Of a stretch of 64,000 nt of DNA, positions 1-10,700 are shown in pieces; positions within the stretch are counted from its first letter, which is position 1; the number at the start of each line of letters is the position of its first letter. The position numbers were made by a program, and so were the translations under genes. Source of the stretch: Rosa chinensis (Eukaryota; Streptophyta; Magnoliopsida; Rosales; Rosaceae); NCBI RefSeq assembly GCF_002994745.2, contig NC_037092.1:24763001-24827000 (forward strand), in the 5' to 3' direction. A model generated the notes under the pieces. That model did not search any database. It had not been told where the DNA came from and worked only from the letters and a program-made list of their open reading frames with translations.

Positions 1-133
1 TTGGATGAAACTGAAGCAGGGGCATTTTCGTCACTTTACAAAATTGGCATCTTACGTGGCGCTGAGCTGGCAAGTCGAAAACTGACATGTCAGCAGGCAA
101 CCGGATGAAATGGAGGGAATTGATCAGTTGGAC
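1..133. other. Left flank of hAT insertion, repeat-like
   Basis: No gene is seen. The text here and its continuation after the hAT element (about 1044-1140, with phrases such as cagggactaaacag) resembles the ends of abundant plant non-autonomous elements. The hAT at 134-1035 therefore probably landed in an older repeat. I could not find the other end of that older element inside the window. Confidence 0.3.
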
Positions 134-1035
134 TAGAGGTGGCAAACGGGACGGCCCGGCCCGGCCCGGCTCGGCCCATTTTAAGCGGGCCTAGTCGTGC
201 TTCGTGCCGTGCTTGGGCCGGCCCATTTATTATCCTGCAGGGCTCGTGCCGGCCCATTTACATAAACATTAAGCCCGGCCCAGCCCATGGCCCGAGCCCG
301 TATCGTACCGAGCCGTGCTCGTGCCTGGTTAATAACGGGCCGTGCTCGTGCCTACCCACTATAAAGCACGATTTTAAAATCTTAATTTGAACAAATAAAA
401 ATTAATTTTATTTAACTATTTAGAAAATTAAAATAAATTAAGTTCTATAACGTTTTTCTTAATCTTAGCTTTTTAAGATTAGATTTCTAATAATTTTTTA
501 TATTCCACTATAAGAAAGAAAAAAAAAACTCAAAATATATTGTTTTTAGTATATTATTGTGAGATTAATCTTTATTAATATAATGAAGATTTAGTATCTA
601 TTATTTTTTCCTTCATTCTATAGTTGTATTATTATGAGATTAGTCTTTATTAATAAACATATATTTAATATTTAGAAAAAAATTACTTATGTCAAAACAA
701 GGATATAATGTTTTGTTTCATTAATTTGATAATATAAAAGAAAGCATTGGTGGAATTGTCATGAGATTTTAAATAAAAATGTCTCGTATTCAAATCTCAT
801 CATTGTAGTTTTTTAATATTTTTAAAAACAAAATAAAATTTTGTGTTTGTAACGGGCCGGCCCACAATATATCGTGCTCGGGCCGGGCTGGGCCAATGGG
901 CTAATATTCTTAGGCCCAGCCCGACCCATTATTCTAACGTGCTCGGGTCGTGCCGGGCCACTAACGGGCTTGGGCTGTGCCGGGCCGCTTTTAAACGTGC
1001 CGTGCTCGTGCTTAGTGGCCCGTTTGCCACCTCTA
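134..1035. mobile_element. Non-autonomous hAT element with GGCCC-rich ends
   Basis: The element is bounded by a perfect 17-bp terminal inverted repeat, TAGAGGTGGCAAACGGG at the left and its complement at the right. It is flanked by an exact 8-bp target-site duplication, agttggac, at 126-133 and 1036-1043. An 8-bp duplication is the hallmark of the hAT superfamily. The subterminal 200 bp on each side are full of CGGCCC/GGGCC repeats, probable transposase-binding repeats; the centre is AT-rich and non-coding. No transposase is present, so mobility would depend on a partner element. The apparent short ORFs at both ends are by-products of the GC-rich repeats. Confidence 0.9.
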
Positions 1036-1043
1036 AGTTGGAC

Positions 1044-1810
1044 TGAAAATTTTGAGTTCAGGGACTTTTGGGATTAAATTAGAAAGACAGGGACTGAAAC
1101 GAGGACGAGGTCATACTTCAGGGACTAAACAGTATTTTACCCTTTCTTTTATTTGTACATCTAATAGTGTGTATGTGTCTATATAGTATATATTGTAATG
1201 TTTGCATCTTCTTATGTTCGATTTTAATTATACCATTTGAAAATTTCAACATCAAGTTCTAGCGTAGATACCAGATTAGACGAACCAAAAAGTTCTAGTT
1301 CTGCGTTTTTGTTTTATCCTCCAAATTATATTCCAGAATTTTTCTGTCACATCTAGTAAAGATGGGTGTGCTAACCCACCAACCTTGAAATTTATTGGAG
1401 AATGAACGATAGATCGATAATAACAACGTGAAAATACCTTATACCTGGTCTTAAAGCCATCTTTATTTCGCAGTTGGGATGCAAAGTTAAAAGAATGCAT
1501 TGAATAATTTATAATTCTTTGTTTTGGAAAGTCTTATTATTGCGATGGTCATACAACAAGCAAAATGGATTTACATGGACAATTGATAAAGATATGAGAA
1601 CCTTCTAAGAATATCTTTAGCAATGTTAGTTATTTTTTATTCAAATTTTAACCAAAATAGCTAAAAAGTCATTATGGCTAGCCACTTTAGAAATACGTTT
1701 GTATCGGTGTTCACTATTTTAGTTAATTTTGAGTTTATATTTTTTTTAAAATGAAGATTAAATAATTTAAATGTATTTATAAATTATATAAAATAACCCA
1801 AAAGGAATAT
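1044..1810. other. Intergenic, no gene seen
   Basis: AT-rich DNA with repeat-like text in the first 100 bases and nothing recognisable afterwards. The 74-codon reading frame on the minus strand near 1276-1500 has no family resemblance and is not called. Confidence 0.4.
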
Positions 1811-1828
1811 TTGTTGCTCTTGATACAT

Positions 1829-3080
1829 TTTTTTTAAAGGAAAGACGACAAACTATATTAAGTGATAACTGAGGGTTACATGGAGAGATCCAAAAGCATT
1901 GAAAGAAAATAAAAAAGCATAACAAGATGCACAAACGCATCTATAATAAAGCAGAAACAAAACAGGATAATAAGATGCACATACGCATCTAGAATGAAAG
2001 GTAACCAAGATGTAACTTGATGCCGAACGACATCGCTGCACTGCACATGTCACGAAAGCAGTGTAAATGTAATAGTAACTGTAACCGTAACCGGTGATAT
2101 GATCACCTAGGAGATGTGATTCGCTCACCAGAAGTTCGTAAGTAACCGAGGATGTCAAAAACTCAAAAATAAGCAAACGAACTCCTAAGAACCAGAACCA
2201 ATACCAGATCAATATGAGCAGCTGTCTCGGATCTAAGATCCGAGTTTGTAAACGACCTGGATCCCAAATACAGATCCAAATCCGGCCTGAAACCCCAATC
2301 AAGCCTGCCAAAGCAGACCTGACAAGAGCATAAGCCCATTTGAATCTGATTTGGGCACCCAAGCACATCGACACCCTAGCATAATCTCCTCGTTGGACAC
2401 CCGACCGTCTGTGCACCCCAACCTGCAGCTGTCGAATGTCACCGGTGGAAGAACCCACGGCGCCACCCTCACCAACCACAACCAGCCCCAGGGCTCCTCG
2501 CCCAGTAGTTCGGCCGTGCCACAGGTGGAAAAACCCCTCGCTGAGAGGGCCTAGCACCACCGCTAATCGCAGTAACCTGATCCTTGACACAACCTGAAGC
2601 CAAGACGAGAACTTTCATCCAAACTCCCGGTGCGCAGCAACCATTAGCCACCAACCCGAACTGACTGCATCCCAGATCTGATTCGGGTCCCCCAAACCAT
2701 AGCGCCGCCACCGATCTAATTGCAGACCTGCTGAAGCAGCTTCTAATCCCAATTCTGACCTCCAAAATGACATCGGGATCCCTGGATCCCAAACCTTCCA
2801 GTCACCAATCCTTGGCGCCGAACCGAAAACAAGTCCAAACCCCAAAGCAAAGCAGTCTGAGTAGAAGGGAAATCCATCACCTCAAAATGGGTCAAAGACC
2901 TCGACTTCTTGGAGAAAAAAGGAAAAAAGGAAGAAAGGAAGAGGTGGCAAGGACCGTACTCGACATCTGCGACACCAAGGGAAGCGCCAGAAGTTTAGTT
3001 GCAGAAATGTCCACCCATGGGGATGGCGTTCTCTCAAACCCTAGAGAGGGTCAAGCCTAATCACCATGCTTTGTAACTAG
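1829..3080 (-). mobile_element. Non-LTR retrotransposon copy, probably internally deleted LINE
   Basis: An exact 18-bp direct repeat, TTGTTGCTCTTGATACAT, flanks this block at 1811-1828 and 3081-3098. Long duplications of this kind are made by target-primed reverse transcription. A run of T at the left edge reads as a poly(A) tail on the minus strand, so the element points left. The interior is GC-richer than its surroundings and contains several overlapping open frames (the longest is 245 codons on the minus strand, 1853-2590), but I see no reverse transcriptase or endonuclease motifs. It is best read as a LINE that kept its ends and lost its core; a retrocopy of an unknown transcript is the alternative. 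Confidence 0.65.
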
Positions 3081-3272
3081 TTGTTGCTCTTGATACATAT
3101 GTGACCAGGAACCCTAAAATTGAGAGTCAATTGATGTAGATTCTTTTTTTATTTTTTTTTTTGAGAAAATTGCTATAGATTCTTAACTGGAAAAAATGAT
3201 AAATGAATAATGATCGAGGATGTGGGATCTAAGGTGGTGTCTACATTTGGATAACCTCACTGTGATCTGTTA

Positions 3273-3510
3273 TCTATACTATTATTAAGAGAAAACCTGT
3301 TTGTTAGCCAAAACTGATTTTTTACCTTTACAACCCTCAAATATTTAAATATCATGAATTACATTTTAACATCAGAGACTAAAACGTGAAAAACAAAATA
3401 AAAAAAATATAAAACAATATAAAATAACTATTTCAAACTCCCCACTCCCACAATTATAATTATAATTCCCCATTACTCTCACACTCATCGAGTGTGTAGA
3501 CATTTTCTAG
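3273..3510 (+). mobile_element. Small non-autonomous Helitron
   Basis: The block begins TCTATACTATTATTAAGAG, a typical plant Helitron 5' end starting with TC. It ends with a short hairpin (ACACTC, loop, GAGTGT at about 3480-3496) followed some ten bases later by CTAG. It lies between a 5' A and a 3' T, the expected A/T insertion site, with no target duplication. At 238 bp it codes for nothing and would depend on a RepHel protein elsewhere. Confidence 0.65.
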
Positions 3511-3649
3511 TATCTACAATTTCATCTAGATCAAACTCACAGTCTCTAAATATCTTTGAATGTATTAATGTTGTGACCATCATTACGTTGGCAAGCAATG
3601 TACGTAGTGAATCTCATTGTGATAGGGTTGAATTTTTTTTTTTTTTGGG

Positions 3650-4783
3650 TTAATTTCAGTTTATCCCCCTGAGGTTTGGGGATGTCATCATTTCACCCCC
3701 TCTACTTTCAATTTTGAATTTTTACCCCCTAAACTTTCCAATTTCAATAAGCCGTGTCCAATTTCTACTATTCCGTCTAAATTGGACGTTAAGTTTGATT
3801 TTTGAGGACTAAAATGGTCATTTCAACATTAAAAAATTAATTAATTAATTTTTTTTTTCTGTTTCTTCATTTTTTTTAATTAATTTATTTTATTTTGTCT
3901 TCAACCTATACACCACAAGTTATAATAGGTTTATAAAAACAAAAAAAATACTCTAGGTGGTTGAAAGCCGCTCGCTGGTCTACGATATTTGTGATATATC
4001 TCTGATAAAGTTAAGAATTTTAGGATATATCCCCAATAAAGTGAAGAAATATTTGTAAAAAATAATTTTACACTTTATCTGTAAATATATACCTGTTTAT
4101 CCCCAATAAAGTGAAGAAATATCTGTGTAAAATCATTTTGGTCTACGATATTTGTGATATATCTCCAATAAATTGAAGAATTTTATGATATATCCCCAAT
4201 AAAGTGAAGAAATATCTGTAAAAAATGATTTTACACTTTATATGTAAATATCTATATATCCCCAATAAAGTGAAGAAATATTTGTGTAAAATCATTTTTT
4301 ACAGATATTTATTTACAGATAAAGTGTAAAATTATTTTTTACAGATATTTCTTCACTTTATTGGGGATATATCCTAAATTCTTCACTTTATCGGAGATAT
4401 GTCACAAATATCGTAGATCAGCGAGCGACTTTCAACTACCTAGAGTATTTTTTTTGTTTTTATAAACGTATTATAACTTGTGGTGTATAGGTTGAAGACA
4501 AAAAAAAAAAAAACGAAGAAACAGAAAGAAAAAAAAAACTAAGAAACAGAAAAAAAAAACAAAAAAACTAAAAAACTAAAAAAGAAATTTTTTAAATTTT
4601 TTTATGTTGAAATGACCATTTTAGCCCTCAAAAATCAAACTTGACGTTCAATTTGGACGGAATAGTAGAAATTGGACACGGCTTATTGAAATTGGAAAGT
4701 TTAGGGGGTAAAAATTCAAAATTGAAAGTAGAGGGGGTGAAATGATGACATCCCCAAACATCAGAAGCGTAAATTGAAATTAA
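3650..4783. repeat. Long foldback (inverted-repeat) element, Mutator-like MITE
   Basis: The left half (about 3650-4095) is repeated in reverse complement in the right half (about 4316-4783), giving arms of roughly 450-470 bp around a short centre. The outer arm text (TTAATTTCAGTTTATCCCCC) matches a widespread plant terminal-repeat style usually assigned to Mutator-like elements. The inner arms carry several copies of a short unit built on atatccccaataaagtgaag, in both orientations. T-runs at both borders prevent a safe target-duplication call. RNA from this locus would fold into a long hairpin. Confidence 0.8.
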
Positions 4784-5372
4784 TCTTTTTTTTTTTTTTT
4801 CGAATGATGTGATATCCTTGATGAGTTCACATGGGTTGGTTATGCATCAGTGAAATAGGGAGTGCACTGCGGATAAATGTCAAATTCAAATAGCCATTAC
4901 TAGGGAAAGAGTGTAGTGGCTCTGCTCTAATGTTGGCATTAAACACATTCTTATGATAGAATAGACAGTTCATTATAGGGTTTTTGTCCATTTACACCAT
5001 TTTTAGAGATTTTTTTCCCACTTACCCCACTAAGTTTTTTTAATTCCCCCTTACCCCAAACACTCTAAGGAGGTCTTCCCTAATACCCCATTAAGATTTT
5101 TTTTTTGTTTTTATTATTTTTTTAATACCATTTTACCCTCACCTTTGTTACTTAGAGAGAGAGAGAGAGAATGGAAGAGAGAGAAACCATAGGGGACTTC
5201 GCCGGAGTCCGGTCACCGGCAGCCGGATTCCGGTCACCTAAGCCGGATTCCTGTCACCTAAGCCGGATTCCGGTCACCGGCCGCCGGATTCCGGCCAACT
5301 TCGCCGGAATCCGGTCACCGGCCGCCGGATTCCGATCACCGGCTACCACCCACCGGAAAGTTTTTTTGCCCC

Positions 5373-5640
5373 CAATAGACGTCTATTGCCCCCTAATAGA
5401 CGTCTATTACCCCTCAATAGACGACTATCAGCCATGTATTGCCCCCCAATAGACGACTATCAGCCATGTATTGCCCCCCAATAGACGTCTATTGCCCCCC
5501 AATAAAGGGGCATTAGACGACTATCAACCATGTATTGCCTCCCAATAGACTTATATTAACCATGTATTGCCCTCTCAATAGACGACTATCAGCCATGTAT
5601 TGCCCCCCAATAGACGTCTATTGCCCCCAAATAGACATTC
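5373..5640. repeat. Minisatellite of ~30-bp units
   Basis: Imperfect tandem copies of a unit containing CCCCCCAATAGACG followed by actatcagccatgtattg, with shorter variants, run for about 270 bp inside the Pack-MULE. They come just before the captured gene segment. Several units contain the palindrome AATAGACGTCTATT. Confidence 0.8.
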
Positions 5641-5879
5641 AAAAAAAATTTTGCTTTCTTTCTGTCCCATTACTTTAAAAAAAAAAAAAAAAAAAAAAAG
5701 AGCTGATTTGGGCACCCAGAAATGATCTGGGCACCAAACCTGGAGGAAACCCATAGAAATCAGGCCGAATTCCGGCCACCAGAAATCAGGTCGTATCTTG
5801 GGTGCAGGCATGCAGCTGAGGGATCCCCGTCGTCATCATTATCGGAGAGACCGATTCCCATCGAAACAAGGCCGAGTGG

Positions 5880-6200
5880 TAGGCCAAGTTCGCGTCGGCG
5901 CTGTCTCCGGCCACGAAGATCCGGATCTGCCACGCCGTCTGCGCTGGGTGCTCCGTTTACGGCTTAAACGACAAGGTCTTGTTCTCGGGATCCGACCGGA
6001 CGGACCAGCCGGCAAGCCTCTACGCAGTGACAAACAAAGCCGGCGAGGCCCACACAATCGACGGCGGAGGATTGGCCGATTTACATGCCTCGAGAAGAGT
6101 AATGAGGTTGGCGATGTTGCTGTGGTTCTCCATGATGTATCGGACTCCGGCCTGAGAGGCCAGGTGCATGTCTTTGGGCGTCGCCGGTGAGAGCGTCGTC
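5880..6200. pseudogene. UDP-glucuronate 4-epimerase (GAE) fragments in opposite orientations
   Basis: Read on the plus strand, about 5935-6060 encodes a stretch like the plant GAE segment SVYGLN, then SDRTDQPASLYA and NKAGE-AHT. This is the region just after the extended-SDR catalytic Tyr-x3-Lys neighbourhood. Read on the minus strand, about 6065-6190 encodes the segment that should come immediately before it (LASQAGVRYIMEN, LLEACKSANPPPSIVWAS). So two adjacent pieces of one nucleotide-sugar epimerase gene sit head to head inside the Pack-MULE. GAE enzymes make UDP-galacturonate for pectin in the Golgi. Neither piece can make an enzyme: the NAD-binding N-terminus and the C-terminal half are absent. 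The family call is by eye but the motifs are long and specific. Confidence 0.75.
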
Positions 6201-6406
6201 GACGAGGAGTGGAGCGACGGGGAGAGAGAGAGAGAGAGAGAGAGTCGTCTGGAGAGAGAGAGTAGGACTGTAATTTTTTAATTAGATTGGGGGCAGAATG
6301 GTCATTTGCTGATAAATTGTGTATGTGGGAACAAAAATTTGTTGCTGGGGTAAGTGGAACAACTTTTGCTTATTTTGGTGCTTTGGGTCAAGGACCCTTC
6401 ATTATA

Positions 6407-7238
6407 TTATAATGGCTAAATGAATAGACTGATTAGGCATGGGTTATACATTGTCGAGATTATTTAGGTGAAGTTTCAAAGCTTTCAATTTGGACAAGCA
6501 CCATGGCAAGGAAATGGGGTGTTAGTTACATCGCACTCATACACGTCTACAATGTCATTTTCGACTTTTATATTATAGGAGAAAATCTCATTAATTAAGA
6601 ATTGAAGTATAAAAAGTTGAGAAAGTTAATTAAAAAGATGACTTCTAAAAGTATTACTCGTAAAAAATCTACTAGGGCAAACTTTACATCAATTCAGTAT
6701 TCAAAAGTTAAAAGTTCACATAATAACTCTTGGAAATTACAAGAACAAATTAAACAACACCAAATATAGCAGTTGAGAATCCAAGGTTAGAAAAATAATT
6801 ATCGATCTTCATATTTGAGATAATCTAAATGATTTAAAAAGTGTTCAGGAGTATTCAAAATTCTAAAATCTAGAGTCGTTGAATTAACTCATTATGTGTA
6901 GTTATTCATGAATTTAGAGTTTTAATATGCTCAGAACGCACTATAAAATTTTTAGTCTCTCTATAAGGGTAAAATAATTTAATTTCACCCTCAATCTCCC
7001 TCTCCTAAACTTTTGTTTATGTTTGAAAAAAAAAAATGAAAAAAAAACTTTTGTTTGTGTTGTTCAATTTTGTACAAAAGCAATTTCACATAGGGAAATT
7101 ACGACTGTAGACTATTTAGAGTATCTTTCTTAGGATATTCCCCATTCCCCGCCAATCAAGAAGAAGAAGAAGAAGAAGAAGAGAGAAGAACTACGTGACT
7201 AGACTAATGGACATCGACAAAACCCGTACACTTCTCTC
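6407..7238. promoter_or_regulatory. Upstream region of the PEP carboxylase gene
   Basis: AT-rich non-coding DNA between the Pack-MULE and the PEPC gene. A TATA box, TATATAA, lies at 7239-7245, following a CTTCTCTC pyrimidine stretch, with a (GAA)n tract at about 7159-7183. The Pack-MULE ends about 840 bp upstream of this TATA box, so it could influence the promoter; this is inference only. Confidence 0.5.
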
Positions 7239-7714
7239 TATATAATGTCCCCCTCGGCGCTTCTTTTGGATCTCACACCCTCCCTTTTTCAGTCCTCAGC
7301 TTTCGTCTTCCTCACCGTCCTCGGTTGAAATCCAAGATTCGGGTACTCCCAAATTCCCATCTGGGTCCCTCAAAGTTCTTTCACATTTACTAAAAAAAAA
7401 CCAATCTTTCTTCTTCATACAAGCTCTGGTTTTGTAAGAATGTAAGCAACTCAGGCCCTGCATTATCTCACACGTGTCGTCTTGTCTTTCCATATATTTT
7501 CCATTTCATAGTCCCTATTATTGTGGGTCTTGTTCAGGGTTTTTGGCTATTGTTCCTGATTCAATCCGAAATTGGGGGGCTCGTTTTTTCTTTCTTTCCT
7601 TTTGGTCATTTCTGCTTTTGGGTGTTTGCAAGTTTCTGACTTTTCTGTGTTTGTTTCCCTTTTTGGCTTGTTTTTTGTATATATATCAAATAGTGAGGAG
7701 ACTCAGTGGGAGCA
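7239..7714 (+). promoter_or_regulatory. TATA box and 5' leader of the PEPC gene
   Basis: The distance from the TATA box to the ATG is about 470 bp, long for a leader. A plausible intron donor (TTTTGTAAGAATG) near 7433 and an acceptor just before 7692 (caaatag) would make a 5'-UTR intron, as is common in plant PEPC genes. This is inferred and not proven from sequence alone. Confidence 0.45.
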
Positions 7715-10700
7715 ATGGCTAATAGGAGTTTGGAGAAGTTGGCGTCTATAGACGCTCAGCTTCGGGCTCTGGTTCCGGCGAAAGTGAGTGAGGATGACAA
7801 GCTTGTTGAGTATGATGCTCTGCTTTTGGATCGGTTTCTGGATATTCTCCAGGATTTGCATGGAGAAGATCTCAGGGAAACGGTGAGTGTTTCGGTTTGA
7901 TTGGTTTAAATTTTTGGTTTTGATCAGTTGGGGATGTTGAGGATTGGTTTTGATGAATGCCCTTTATGCCAAAAGTTGAAATTCCAATTGGAATTGGTTG
8001 CATTTGTGGTTTGTTCATATAAAGCTTGGAACTTTACCTGTGAATTCAAGACCCATATCATATAGTTTTGATGGATTTGTGGACTGAGGTTATGCATTTG
8101 TTGGATTTTAAGGAAGATCGAAATCTGAAATCTCAGTCTCTGTTGAGAAGTGGATTTTCGATGAAGGCCCCAGTGCTGTTAATGATATCTTAATAAACAA
8201 TTAATTTTTTAGGCTTCTTAGTTTGAGATGTACAGGTTTGATTTGGTCAATACCAGTGATCCAAAACTCTTGGAATTACAATCCTGGGATTGGTTGCTTT
8301 TTCTAGTCTATTCTAAAGCATGGAACTGTCGGTGTGACTTCGAAAACGATTTCAATCTTTTTATAAATCATTTTGATTAAGGGATCTTCTGACTGATGGG
8401 TGGATTTGTTGGCTTTGATGAATATCCAAAATAATTTTTTGGTTACAAAATGGATTTCTGTGAGGACTGGCACTGCTCATGATATCTCAGTCTACAATTC
8501 TCTAGGCTTTTATAGCTTGTTTAGTTCATTTAAGAGAGTTTCGCAGTGTACATTTGAGATCTTCTAGCTTTGGATTTTTGTTTTGGATTTGAGAGCAACT
8601 CTTGGCCTCTTGGTCACATTTGTCATTTGTATGTGCTGAAAGCTACTGTGATGATTGCCATCAGGTGAGCAATTAAGGGATACTTATATAATCTGTTATG
8701 TGTTTTTTTTATACAGGTCCAATCATGTTATGAGCTTTCTGCTGAATATGAAGGAAAGCATGATCCACAAAAACTGTCGGAACTTGGAAATGTATTGACA
8801 AGTTTGGATCCAGGGGATTCCATTGTTATTGCAAAATCCTTCGCTCACATGCTTAGCTTGGCCAACTTGGCTGAGGAGGTCCAGATTGCTTACCGCAGAC
8901 GAAACAAACTGAAAAAGGGAGACTTTGCAGATGAAAATTCCGCAACAACTGAGTCAGACATTGAAGAAACTCTCAAGAGGCTTGTGGGGGAATTTAAGAA
9001 GTCTCCGGAAGAGGTTTTTGATGCTCTGAAAAATCAGACTGTAGATCTTGTCTTCACTGCTCATCCTACACAATCAGTCCGTAGATCCTTGCTTCAGAAG
9101 CATGGAAGGTTTGCTCTCAATCTACTACTCTCTTGCATTGCAGATTCTTATCTCTAAAGATATCTTAATGTTTTTCATTTTCATTAGAAATTTGAGCTTC
9201 CCCCTACTAAATTCATGGCTTAGATTCTTATCGCCTTTTTCTCTCTCGTGCACACCACACATGTGTCCAGGATACGGAATTGCTTAACCCAGTTGTATGC
9301 CAAAGACATTACTCCAGATGATAAGCAGGAAATTGATGAGGCACTTCAGAGAGAGGTAATATCAGCACCAATTTCGCTTATATATTCTTTATGTACTATC
9401 AATTTCTGAAGTCATTGACATGGGCTTAGAAAGTGGAATTTTCTAACATTTTCCATCTGTCATTTATGTTGGCATTCTAAACGAATTAGATTCAAGCTGC
9501 ATTTCGTACGGATGAGATCAGAAGAACAGCTCCGACTCCACAAGATGAGATGAGAGCAGGGATGAGCTACTTTCATGAAACAGTCTGGAATGGTGTCCCA
9601 AAGTTTCTGCGTCGTGTTGACACAGCTTTGAAGAACATTGGGATTAATGAACGCGTTCCCTACAATGCCCCACTTATTCAATTCTCTTCTTGGATGGGTG
9701 GTGATCGCGATGGTATGACCCTTCTTGATCAAACTATGATCATGCATTATGTGCAAATTGTCTTGTAGTGGGAAAAAGAAAAGCAAAAATGACTTCCAGG
9801 AATATTCTAAAACACAGTAAAAATGTGAAATTGAACATAACAAAAGTGTTGTTCCTTACCTGATTACACTGTTCCGTACCTTTACGTAGTTATTTTTTTG
9901 GGAATAAGCATGATGTACATTGCTAGTTACCATTCCTTCTTTCACCAACTGGGTTCACATTCTTCTGTCATGGGATGCAGGTAATCCAAGAGTAACTCCT
10001 GAAGTCACAAGGGATGTGTGCCTTCTGGCTAGAATGATGGCTGCTAACTTGTACTATTCTCAGATAGAGGATCTTATGTTTGAGGTACCTGACAGAGCAT
10101 CTTGAAATTGTCTATTATGAGCTTCATATACTCGATTAAATGGTTATGTTACTATATTGGTGTCAATACTTAGCTAGTGTCCTTTCTTTTCCTGGCAGTT
10201 GTCTATGTGGCGCTGCAATGAGGAACTCCGTGTTCGTGCAGACGTACTTCACAGGTCCTCAAGGAGAGATGCAAAGCACTACATAGGTAATTTATCTACT
10301 CTGATATTACTTGGGATAAAAACTAATATCTGATATGAATATATTGGGTACCATGTTATGACCTTCGCTTACTTATTGGTAGTCGGATAGCTTGGAGGGA
10401 TTTCTTGTAGCTCAGTGCTGCTCATTTAAGTGTTCCCAGATAGTAATGCCCCAGAAACTAGTTTATAGTTGCAATTTTTTCCCCATGCAATAATAAGTTT
10501 CTGTAGTTAATAAATAGGATAAAAGGACTATAAGAGCGGGATAACATAATAATACTTTTTTTCTTCCTAAGTGTTTCTTTTTTTGAAATTTACACTCCCC
10601 ATTTTACAATCCACACTCCATGTTTCTATTTTTTAGTATCTTCAGTTTTGTCTCTATGTAGTGTGGATTGTAAAAATGTGATGTTAAGATACCATAAAAG

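Larger units (their letters stand above)
4978..6397. mobile_element. Pack-MULE carrying epimerase gene fragments
   Basis: The element is bounded by an exact 9-bp target duplication, ttcattata, at 4969-4977 and 6398-6406, the size made by Mutator-like elements. The termini (GGGTTTTTGTCC at left, GGGTCCTTGACC read inward at right) are imperfect inverted repeats whose similarity continues into the TTACCCC-rich subterminal text. Inside lie a (GA)n tract, GCCGGATTCCGG-type repeats (about 5195-5345), a minisatellite (5373-5640), a long A-run and then a GC-rich captured exon segment (about 5800-6200). A second (GA)n tract lies near 6219-6255. No transposase is present. Confidence 0.85.

Noticed and set aside
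139..1077. Open frames of 67-83 codons
   Set aside because: They are made of GGCCC repeats at the ends of the hAT element and read Arg/Pro/Gly-rich in several frames at once.
1853..2590. 245-codon minus-strand gene
   Set aside because: No family resemblance, overlapping frames on both strands, and location inside a retroposed block.
7706..7714. Upstream GTG start for PEPC
   Set aside because: The ATG at 7715 gives the conserved MANRS start with the phosphorylation Ser at position 11.
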